Source of the DNA: Chloroflexi bacterium RBG_13_53_26
GTDB taxonomy: Bacteria; Chloroflexota; Dehalococcoidia; UBA2247; RBG-13-53-26
DNA: 11,618 bases
Reading direction: 5' to 3'
NCBI GenBank assembly: GCA_001795035.1
Contig: MGMW01000120.1
Span: 1 to 11,618 of the forward strand
Shown here: positions 5,228 to 11,618 of the stretch, piece by piece
How positions within the stretch are numbered: position 1 is the stretch's first letter
How the letters are laid out: each line of letters opens with the position of its first letter
Notes under the pieces: generated by a model
Database searches by the model: none
Told to the model about the DNA's origin: nothing
Seen by the model: the letters and a program-made list of their open reading frames with translations, nothing else
Position numbers and translations under genes: made by a program

Positions 5228-7873
5228 CTACGATAGTTGAGCCAATCTTTCCTTTGTCTTCTCGAGCCTAGCCTCGGTATCGAGGAGTTTAACCCGCTCC
5301 TTTTCTATCACCGAAGATGGTGCTTTGCTGAGGAAAGACTCTCCACTCAGTCTATTCTTGAGACCAGCTATTCTGACCTCCAAACCTTCTTTCTCTCTTT
5401 CCAGGCGCTGCTTTTCAGCATCAACATCAGCCATCATCGGCAGGATAATCTCAACGTCCCTCAACACCAGCACCATAGCTCCCTGACGATTTTCGTCCAT
5501 TCTGCGCTGCTCCAAAATAGCAAGAGGCTGTACCCGAGCCAGTGTCTCAATCGCCCAACGGTGAGTCTCAATAGCTGATCTGTTCTTGGCATAGATTTCA
5601 GCTTCAATCCATCGAGCAGATTCCACCTTGGATTGTGACCGGGCATTGCGGATGCTGCGGATAATCTCAATGACCGACCCCATCTCTTCCTCTGCCTGAC
5701 CATCAATACATCCTCTCGTAGTAGGATAGGGGGCAATCATGATGGAATCAGGTCTTGCTTCATCCGGTGGAAGATGCAAAACCAGCGTTTGCCATATCTC
5801 CTCGGTGACAAAGGGCATGAAAGGATGAGCCAACCTCAAAGAGGTTTCCAGAGTTTGAACTAGGACAGGCACTGGTGATAGTGCATTCTCTTCACGAAGA
5901 CGAGTCTTTGCCAGCTCGATATACCAGTCACAGAACTCCCCCCAGAGGAAATCGTGGACTTGTGTTTCAGCCTCACCAAACTGGAAATCCCTTAATAGCT
6001 GATTCGCTTTGGCTATCAGTCGGTCCAGGCGACTCAATATCCATCGGTCTTCCACCGGTAGCCCAGGCTGTAATCCCATATCAACCGAGCCTGATGGCAA
6101 GTTCCTTGTTACAAATCGGGCGGCGTTCCAGAGTTTGTTCGCGAAGTTGCGTGCTGACTCCAGCTTCTGGCTGCTTACCTGGACATCATTTCCAGGTGCG
6201 GTACCAGTGGTGATAGCAAAGCGCAAGGCGTCAGCACCATAATCATCAATTGCCGCCAGGGGGTTTATGACATTCCCTTTGATCTTGCTCATCTTCTCCC
6301 CTTTCTCGTCTCTTACCAGGCCATGGAGGTAGACCCAACGAAAGGGGATGTTGTCCGTGTTTTCGATACCCATCATAATCATCCTGGCTACCCAGAAGAA
6401 AAGGATGTCATAGCCCGTCTCCATAACCGTGGTGGGATAGAAATAACGGAGATCTTCGGTATCATCTGGCCAGCCCAAGGCGGAGTGCGGCCAGAGAGCA
6501 GAGCTGAACCAGGTATCAAGAACGTCCGATTCTTGATATACGTTTGACGAGCCACAATGAGTGCACTTCTCGGGTGGATCAACAGCAGCCATGGGCTGAC
6601 CACAGTTCTCACAGTACCATATAGGGATCCTATGCCCCCACCATAGCTGGCGGCTAATGCACCAATCGCGGATATTCTCCATCCAGTGAAGGTATACCTT
6701 GGTGAACTGCTCCGGAACAATGGTTATCCGTCCGTCTTTTACCGCCTTAATCGCTGGTTCGGCTAAGGGCTGAGCTCGGACGAACCACTGCCGGCTGGCC
6801 CAAGGCTCAACAATGGTGTCACACCGAGCGCAGTGCCCTACCGATTGAAGATGTGGTTTAGTCTTCGACAGTAGTCCATCTCTTTCCAGTTGAACAAGGA
6901 GAGCTTGACGACAATCAGAGCGATCAAATCCTTCATAGGGACCTGCCTCCTTGTTCAAGGTACCATCGGCGTTCAATATGTTTACCGAAGGAAGGTCATG
7001 CCGCTGGGCCATTTCAAAGTCCACAGGATCGTGAGAAGGGGTAACCTTGAGCGCCCCGGTGCCAAAGGTGGTATCCACTGCTTCATCAGCAATAACTGGT
7101 ATATCACGGGATATGACTGGAATGGCCACCCTCTTGCCAATCAGGCTGTTGAAGCGTTCATCATGGGGATTGACAGCTACAGCAGTGTCACCGAACATAG
7201 TCTCGGGACGGGTTGTCGCCACTGTGACATGGTCTAGTTCGCCCACCACGGGATAATCAATATAATAGAGGTGGCCTTCTACTTCTCTATGTTCTGTCTC
7301 AAGGTCGGAGAGCGCAGTCTGGCAGCGAGGGCACCAGTTGATAATTCGTTCACCTTGATAAATGAGCCCTTTATGATAAAGGCGAACAAAGGTAGTAGTC
7401 ACTGCTCGGCTGGGCCCCTCATCCAGGGTAAACCTCTCCCTGGTCCAATCGCAAGACGCTCCCAACTTCTTGTGCTGCCCCATAACAGTCTCTCGACATT
7501 TGTTCGCCCACTGCCACGCCCTTTCCACAAACTTCTCTCTTCCCAGATCATGCCTATTCAACCCTTCTGCAGCTAGCTGGCGCTCGACTACTACCTGGGT
7601 CGCAATGCCAGCATGGTCAATACCGGGGAGCCACAGAGTAACCTCCCCCTTCATGCGATGCCAGCGTGCCATAATATCCTCCAGGGTAGCTGTCAAGGCA
7701 TGTCCCAGGTGCAATTCACCGGTGACGTTGGGAGGAGGCATGATGATAGTGAAAGGTTTCCTGCTGCGGTCAATCTTCGGGGTGAAATAGCCTTTCTTCA
7801 ACCAGAATTCGTAGATTCTGTCCTCAACATGTCTGGGCTCATAAGCTTTAGGCAGGTCTTTCTGTTGTTGCAT
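5228..7873 (-). CDS. valS: Valyl-tRNA synthetase
   Basis: Class I aminoacyl-tRNA synthetase that charges tRNA-Val and edits mischarged threonine. At 881 residues it is normal full length. The catalytic domain has PPPNVTGELHLGHAL (46-60, containing the HIGH-type HLGH at 55-58) and EKMSKIKGN (526-534, the KMSKS loop). The editing domain (roughly 200-345) includes TTRPETMFGDTAVAV and the GTGALKVTPSHD segment. Cysteine pairs at 181/184, 348/351, 421/424 and 437/440 fit the metal-binding knuckles of this family. WGHRIPIWYC and YDILFFWVARMIMMG are typical of ValRS. The anticodon-binding helical domain follows, and residues about 815-881 form the charged coiled-coil arm that contacts tRNA. It lies 43 bases after coaBC. 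No clear Shine-Dalgarno precedes ATG 7873, but the N-terminus (LPKAYEPRHVEDRIYEFW) matches the family. Confidence 0.97.
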   Translation of the reverse strand: MQQQKDLPKAYEPRHVEDRIYEFWLKKGYFTPKIDRSRKPFTIIMPPPNVTGELHLGHALTATLEDIMARWHRMKGEVTLWLPGIDHAGIATQVVVERQLAAEGLNRHDLGREKFVERAWQWANKCRETVMGQHKKLGASCDWTRERFTLDEGPSRAVTTTFVRLYHKGLIYQGERIINWCPRCQTALSDLETEHREVEGHLYYIDYPVVGELDHVTVATTRPETMFGDTAVAVNPHDERFNSLIGKRVAIPVISRDIPVIADEAVDTTFGTGALKVTPSHDPVDFEMAQRHDLPSVNILNADGTLNKEAGPYEGFDRSDCRQALLVQLERDGLLSKTKPHLQSVGHCARCDTIVEPWASRQWFVRAQPLAEPAIKAVKDGRITIVPEQFTKVYLHWMENIRDWCISRQLWWGHRIPIWYCENCGQPMAAVDPPEKCTHCGSSNVYQESDVLDTWFSSALWPHSALGWPDDTEDLRYFYPTTVMETGYDILFFWVARMIMMGIENTDNIPFRWVYLHGLVRDEKGEKMSKIKGNVINPLAAIDDYGADALRFAITTGTAPGNDVQVSSQKLESARNFANKLWNAARFVTRNLPSGSVDMGLQPGLPVEDRWILSRLDRLIAKANQLLRDFQFGEAETQVHDFLWGEFCDWYIELAKTRLREENALSPVPVLVQTLETSLRLAHPFMPFVTEEIWQTLVLHLPPDEARPDSIMIAPYPTTRGCIDGQAEEEMGSVIEIIRSIRNARSQSKVESARWIEAEIYAKNRSAIETHRWAIETLARVQPLAILEQRRMDENRQGAMVLVLRDVEIILPMMADVDAEKQRLEREKEGLEVRIAGLKNRLSGESFLSKAPSSVIEKERVKLLDTEARLEKTKERLAQLS

Positions 7874-7916
7874 AGATTATGTTTAGCTTGATTCTAGGCC
7901 ACTGCCGATGTGTCCT

Positions 7917-9125
7917 TCATCCTGAAGCACCTATGGCTGGAGACAGCAGAGCGGATACTTTGTCCAGAATCTTGTGAGCCACCTCTGATTTCGGCAGCAG
8001 TGGCAAATCCTCCACCTTGCCCTTTGAGTCAACTAGGATCACCTTATTGGTATCGACTCCAAAGCCGCTACCAGCCTCAGCAATGTTGTTGGCCACGATA
8101 AGGTGGAGCCCCTTATTCTTCAGCTTAACAGTGGCGTTTCCCACCACGTTCTCGCTCTCAGCAGCGAACCCCACCTTGATGAGATTTCCTCTTACTTCAC
8201 TGATGATATCTGGGTTTCTGATCAACTCCAACTGCATGAGGGGGAATTCCTCCTTTTTCAGCTTGCTCTTAGCGGCGGTTGCCGGACGATAGTCAGCCAC
8301 GGCAGCAGCCATAATCAGAGCATCAGCTTCAGGAACAGTTCTCAGGACTGCTTCCCTCATCTGGAGGGCCGTTTGAACCTCGATCATCTCCACATCAGCA
8401 GGAGGAGGAAGTGTCGTGGGTGCAGTAATCAAGGTTACCTTAGCCCCCCGTTCTCGGGCAGCTTCAGCCAAAGCGTAGCCCATCTTGCCCGAACTTCTAT
8501 TGCAGATAAGGCGAACCGGATCAATGGGCTCTTGAGTACCGCCTGCAGTGACAATGACATGCTTCCCTATCAGATCACTCTTCCTATCAAGAATCTGGCG
8601 AATGGCTGTTAGAATATCTTCCACATCGGCCAGACGCCCCTTGCCCACCTCTCCACAAGCCAAAGCACCATAGCTTGGTTCAACTATCTTGAATCCTCTG
8701 GCCCGAAGCTTTGTCAAGTTCTCCTGGGTAATCGCCTTTTCCCACATATGCACGTTCATCGCCGGCGCCAGGATGATAGGAGCTTTGGTGGCCAGTGTTG
8801 CGCAGCAGAGCATATCGTCGGCAATGCCCACGGCCAGCTTGGCCATAATATTGGCCGTAGCCGGAGCAATAACCACCACGTCAGCCCGCTCCGCCAAGGC
8901 AATGTGCTCAATGTCGTGCTCCTCAGAAGCGGCAAACATATCGGTGACCACCTGGCAGTGAGTGATACTGCGAAAGGTCAATGGGGTGACAAACTCAGTA
9001 GCACAGTTGGTCATGACCACGTCTACTTTGGCCCCATCCTGTGCAAGCCTACTAGCCAAGTCTACCGCCTTGTAAGCCGCAATACTGCCAGTAACCCCCA
9101 GGAGCACTGTTCTATCTCGCATCAT
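7917..9125 (-). CDS. coaBC: Bifunctional phosphopantothenoylcysteine decarboxylase / phosphopantothenate-cysteine ligase
   Basis: Catalyses two consecutive steps of coenzyme A synthesis: joining cysteine to 4'-phosphopantothenate (CoaB) and FMN-dependent decarboxylation to 4'-phosphopantetheine (CoaC). Length is 402 residues, as expected. The N-terminal CoaC flavoprotein domain (about 5-180) shows GVTGSIAAYKA, the catalytic His in IEHIALA (H74), the PAMNVHMW substrate motif (121-128) and ACGEVGKGRLAD with the proton-donor Cys157. The C-terminal CoaB domain (from about 186) has VTAGGTQEPIDPVR, NRSSGKMGYALAEAA (209-223), AAAVADYRP (273-281), a lysine-rich KSKLKKEE and VGFAAES. All key residues are present, so both activities should be intact. 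Two adjacent ATGs (9125 and 9122) are possible starts, with GGAACTGGA just upstream. It follows coaX by 71 bases, so three pathway steps are encoded side by side. Confidence 0.96.
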   Translation of the reverse strand: MMRDRTVLLGVTGSIAAYKAVDLASRLAQDGAKVDVVMTNCATEFVTPLTFRSITHCQVVTDMFAASEEHDIEHIALAERADVVVIAPATANIMAKLAVGIADDMLCCATLATKAPIILAPAMNVHMWEKAITQENLTKLRARGFKIVEPSYGALACGEVGKGRLADVEDILTAIRQILDRKSDLIGKHVIVTAGGTQEPIDPVRLICNRSSGKMGYALAEAARERGAKVTLITAPTTLPPPADVEMIEVQTALQMREAVLRTVPEADALIMAAAVADYRPATAAKSKLKKEEFPLMQLELIRNPDIISEVRGNLIKVGFAAESENVVGNATVKLKNKGLHLIVANNIAEAGSGFGVDTNKVILVDSKGKVEDLPLLPKSEVAHKILDKVSALLSPAIGASG

Positions 9126-9196
9126 TCCAGTTCCATATTAACCGAATCACATCCAAAACTCCACATCTCTGGCGTTGGAGACTCGGGAGTATAGGG

Positions 9197-9964
9197 CTAG
9201 ATCCTATTCAAATCATGGATCAACTGTAGTCCGTGCAGGGTGAGGTGACGATTTACCTCCTCTATCACCTGCGTCTCTCTGGCAATGACATCTGCGTAGC
9301 CTCCTGTGGCAATGACTTTTGCCTTTCCCTCTAATTCCCGGGCAATACGAGCTACCAGGCCTTCAACCAATCCAACGTAACCGAAAATGACCCCCGATTG
9401 CATAGCGTTGACTGTGTTCTTACCAATGGCATTGTGGGGGCGGATCAACTCGATACGAGGAAGTCTGGCTGTACGGGTATAGAGTGCTTCGGTTGCCATT
9501 TCCATACCAGGAGCTATGGCTCCCCCCAGGTAATCGCCCTCCTTGGAGATAACATCAAATGTGGTAGCGGTACCCATGTCAATGACAATAGCCGGGCCCC
9601 CATATAACCGATAGGCGGCTGCAGCATTTACTATCCGATCACCACCAACCTCTCGTGGATTGTCGAGGGCAATTCGTACACCCGTCCTAACGCCCGGCCC
9701 AACCGTCAGCAAAGGAATGCCCAGATAGCGCTGACACACCTCCTGGAATACTGGTACCAGAGGGGGCACAACGCTACACATGATGGCTTCCTTTATGTCA
9801 CTCTTCGTCACTTGGTGATAGGGCAATAGATTGAACAGCAAGGAAGCGTACTCATCTGCCAAACGATGAACACCGGTGGCCACGGACAGGGAGGTTTTCA
9901 GCTTACTGTCCTCAAAGATGCCAAAGGCAACCTTGGAGTTCCCAACGTCTATAGCTAATAACAT
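9197..9964 (-). CDS. coaX: Type III pantothenate kinase
   Basis: ATP-dependent phosphorylation of pantothenate, the first committed step of coenzyme A synthesis. The type III enzymes belong to the ASKHA fold and normally resist CoA feedback inhibition. At 255 residues it matches the family. Motifs are IDVGNS at the N-terminus (phosphate binding, 5-10), NPREVGGDRIVNAAAAY (102-118, with catalytic Asp109), the second phosphate loop DMGTATTFD (129-137), GGAIAPG (147-153) and ATGG near the C-terminus (219-222). Translation is probably coupled to the upstream nnr gene: only three bases separate the stop from ATG 9964, and the ribosome-binding site GGAGGG is formed by the last codons of that gene. 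It is complete and shows nothing odd. Confidence 0.96.
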   Translation of the reverse strand: MLLAIDVGNSKVAFGIFEDSKLKTSLSVATGVHRLADEYASLLFNLLPYHQVTKSDIKEAIMCSVVPPLVPVFQEVCQRYLGIPLLTVGPGVRTGVRIALDNPREVGGDRIVNAAAAYRLYGGPAIVIDMGTATTFDVISKEGDYLGGAIAPGMEMATEALYTRTARLPRIELIRPHNAIGKNTVNAMQSGVIFGYVGLVEGLVARIARELEGKAKVIATGGYADVIARETQVIEEVNRHLTLHGLQLIHDLNRI

Positions 9965-9967
9965 TTG

Positions 9968-11551
9968 TTACCCTCCAATTAGCCTTTCTCGCTGCACAGT
10001 CTTTCCCTTGATTTCGCTAATGACCAGCGGCAACGTGGGCAAGAGGTCGCTCGCCAGCATTCCAGCATCACCCATCTCTTTTTTCACGAGTTCGCCGGCC
10101 TGGCTATGAAGGAATGCCCCTGAAACAGCAGCATTGAACAGACTGCTCCCCTGGGCTACTAGCCCCGCTATAGCTCCTGCAAGTACATCTCCGTTGCCTG
10201 CAGAAGCCAACCCTGGGTTGGCCATAGGGTTGATGCTAGCCTTACCATCTGGGGCAGCTACTACGGTATAGGCTCCCTTAAGCACAACGGTTTTCTGCCA
10301 CGAGTGAGCCACTTCTCTAGCTATGCTCATCCGCTTGGATTGGATTTCAGCCACCGAGAGGCCAGTGAGCCTTGCCATCTCCCCAGGATGTGGGGTGAGC
10401 ACTGCATCACTTGGCAATTCTTGCCACCACCGAGGAATCTTCGCCAGAATATTGAGGGCGTCAGCATCGAGAACCAGGGCCGGTATATCTGCCGATGAGA
10501 AAATCACTGATCTGACGAAATCCGCAACGGAAGAGCTTTGCCCCAAACCACACCCCAGAAGCAAGACATCATAGTCGACCAGTGACGACCGAATGGCTTC
10601 AATTCCATCAGCCGTCACGATACCCGGCTCTGATTCAGGCAGTGGGACATATGTCACCTCTGTCAATTTAGAGGCCAGGATGGGCTGTAGGCTACGAGCA
10701 GTGGCCAAAGTCACCAACCCTGCTCCCACTCGTGCAGCGGCAGCACAAGCGAGATAGACCGCACCAACGTAGTTGATTGAACCACCAACGACGAGAACCT
10801 TGCCAAAGGTCCCCTTATTCGCGTCTAACGGGCGCTCTGGAAGGCACAATCTCACCTTCTCAGCAGTAACGATCTCTGTGGAAATGCTCTCGGCCAATTC
10901 CGGTGGTATTCCAATATCAGCCACCTTAATCCTGCCAACTTTGGCAGCGCCAGGAAAGGAAAACAGCCCGAGCTTGGGATAAGCAAGGGTGATAGTAACA
11001 TCAGCAGGAAGAGAAGCCCCATCAATTGCACCCGTATCAGCATCAAGCCCTGAGGGAAGATCCACAGCAACAACACAGAGGGTTCTATTGCTCTCCTTCA
11101 CCCGCCTTACTCTCAAAAACACCTCCTCGAGAGCACCCTTCAGTGGCCTGGTCTTGCCAGTCCCAAATACAGCATCAAGAACAACCTCTGTTGATGGTAG
11201 CAGGCTCTCCAGAACAGCCAGACTATCGCTCTGGAGAGCCTGGATGGTGTGAATACCCCTCTCTTGTACGAGTCGATAGTTGATATCTGAATCCTCGCGC
11301 GACCTGACAAGGTAAAGGTATACATCGGCTCCCCAATCATGCAGATGTCTAGCACCAACCAAACCATCTCCGCCATTGTTTCCTGGGCCTGCCAAGATCA
11401 GTATTCGACGTCCGGCAACTCCGCCCAGCAATCTCTTCACCTCTCTGGCCACAGCCAATCCTGCGTTCTCCATCAACACATCGGAGGTCAAACCCATGGC
11501 AGCAGCCTGCTGCTCAAGTTCACGCATTTGGCTGCTGGTAACAACTTTCAA
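9968..11551 (-). CDS. nnrD: Bifunctional NAD(P)H-hydrate epimerase / ADP-dependent NAD(P)H-hydrate dehydratase
   Basis: Metabolite-repair enzyme that rescues hydrated NADH and NADPH. The epimerase equilibrates R and S forms and the dehydratase removes water using ADP. The 527-residue length is that of the usual NnrE-NnrD fusion. The N-terminal YjeF-type domain (about 1-225) has MENAG (27-31), AGPGNNGGDGLV (54-65), DAVFGTG (126-132) and VAVDLPSGLDADTG (161-174). The C-terminal ribokinase-like domain (about 230-515) has NKGTFGKVLVVGGS (245-258), GAGLVT, LDADALN, LTPHPGEMARL (385-395), VLKGAYTVV and NPGLASAGNGDVLAG (445-459, with the likely catalytic Asp455). The start is TTG 11551 with GAGGAG seven bases upstream and a family-like N-terminus (MKVVTSSQMRELE). 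An ATG at codon 9 is less well placed. It is the first complete - strand gene in the window. Any gene further upstream is cut by the window edge. Confidence 0.95.
   Translation of the reverse strand: MKVVTSSQMRELEQQAAAMGLTSDVLMENAGLAVAREVKRLLGGVAGRRILILAGPGNNGGDGLVGARHLHDWGADVYLYLVRSREDSDINYRLVQERGIHTIQALQSDSLAVLESLLPSTEVVLDAVFGTGKTRPLKGALEEVFLRVRRVKESNRTLCVVAVDLPSGLDADTGAIDGASLPADVTITLAYPKLGLFSFPGAAKVGRIKVADIGIPPELAESISTEIVTAEKVRLCLPERPLDANKGTFGKVLVVGGSINYVGAVYLACAAAARVGAGLVTLATARSLQPILASKLTEVTYVPLPESEPGIVTADGIEAIRSSLVDYDVLLLGCGLGQSSSVADFVRSVIFSSADIPALVLDADALNILAKIPRWWQELPSDAVLTPHPGEMARLTGLSVAEIQSKRMSIAREVAHSWQKTVVLKGAYTVVAAPDGKASINPMANPGLASAGNGDVLAGAIAGLVAQGSSLFNAAVSGAFLHSQAGELVKKEMGDAGMLASDLLPTLPLVISEIKGKTVQRERLIGG
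9971..9976 (-). promoter_or_regulatory. coaX ribosome-binding site inside the nnr gene end
   Basis: On the - strand GGAGGG covers the last two glycine codons of the upstream nnr gene. It sits six bases before coaX ATG 9964 with the TAA stop in between. This arrangement points to translational coupling of the two genes and confirms the coaX start. Confidence 0.7.
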
Positions 11552-11554
11552 TAT

Positions 11555-11618
11555 GCTTCTCCTCGTCTACAGCTTTCAAAGCAAGGTGATATATCCCAAT
11601 GACAGGATCGCCGATATG
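11555..11618 (-). other. Upstream flank of the nnr gene, content unresolved
   Basis: The - strand sequence entering from the window edge contains the GAGGAG ribosome-binding site for TTG 11551. One frame stays open from the edge through the nnr start to a TGA at 11522-11520 (about 32 codons), another ends at a TGA overlapping the TTG, and the third stops earlier. I cannot recognise a protein in any of them, so whether an upstream gene overlaps here is undecided. No promoter is apparent in this piece. Confidence 0.3.

Noticed and set aside
5875..7891. Several + strand open frames of 70-115 codons opposite valS
   Set aside because: They mirror the strongly supported ValRS coding frame and have no recognisable domains or ribosome-binding sites; shadows.
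7874..7916. T-box or other leader control for valS
   Set aside because: The gap is only 43 bases, far too short for a T-box leader, and no T-box core sequence is present. The same check upstream of hisS was also negative.
9126..9196. CTCCA / TGGAG hairpin followed by TTTT, and a TAATAT box, on the - strand between coaX and coaBC
   Set aside because: The stem is five pairs with a 12-base loop, and the -35 matched to the TAATAT has only about three of six bases. Neither a terminator nor a promoter is supported.
11520..11618. End of an upstream gene overlapping the nnr start
   Set aside because: One frame is open for about 32 codons from the edge, but that is expected by chance and no protein family could be recognised.

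Overview
This window reads as ordinary bacterial chromosome with about 50% G+C. It is densely packed with housekeeping and central-metabolism genes. The protein set and order suggest a member of the Chloroflexota, probably Dehalococcoidia: HisRS with the cysteine-rich insert, a bifunctional-nuclease (DUF151) gene paired with a small zinc-ribbon protein, class I fumarase alpha, an acyl-CoA carboxyltransferase, ValRS, CoaBC, type III pantothenate kinase and a fused NnrE-NnrD. That placement is inferred from recognised families and general resemblance, not from a search. No tRNA, rRNA, CRISPR array, integrase, transposase or riboswitch could be supported.

Layout. On the + strand, hisS (about 136-1419) is preceded by a compact sigma70-like promoter and followed by a 310-base stretch with no intact gene. 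That stretch holds a + strand remnant of the C-terminus of a branched-chain amino-acid ABC transporter ATPase (LivF-like, about 1461-1658). Everything to the right is on the - strand. In transcription order it is: nnrE-nnrD fusion (11551-9968), coaX (9964-9197), coaBC (9125-7917), valS (7873-5228), propionyl/methylmalonyl-CoA-type carboxyltransferase (5177-3618), fumarate hydratase alpha (3552-2701), DUF151 protein (2626-2069) and zinc-ribbon protein (2050-1730). The last two genes probably form their own transcription unit, because a near-consensus promoter (TTGACA, 17 bases, TAGAAT) lies just upstream of the DUF151 gene. The two sides of the window converge near 1730.

How the genes fit together. 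The first three - strand genes deal with cofactors: repair of hydrated NAD(P)H, then the first three steps from pantothenate toward coenzyme A. ValRS follows. Next come two central-carbon enzymes, a biotin-dependent carboxyltransferase acting on acyl-CoA and a fumarase subunit, which would fit a methylmalonyl-CoA/succinate route. Both lack their partner subunits here: no biotin carboxylase or biotin carrier, and no fumarase beta.

I did not find a convincing new biological system. The points most worth checking are the livF remnant, the strong promoter before the DUF151/zinc-ribbon pair and the similar tails of those two proteins, the orphan fumarase alpha with an altered CQD(T/C)G motif, and the true hisS start.
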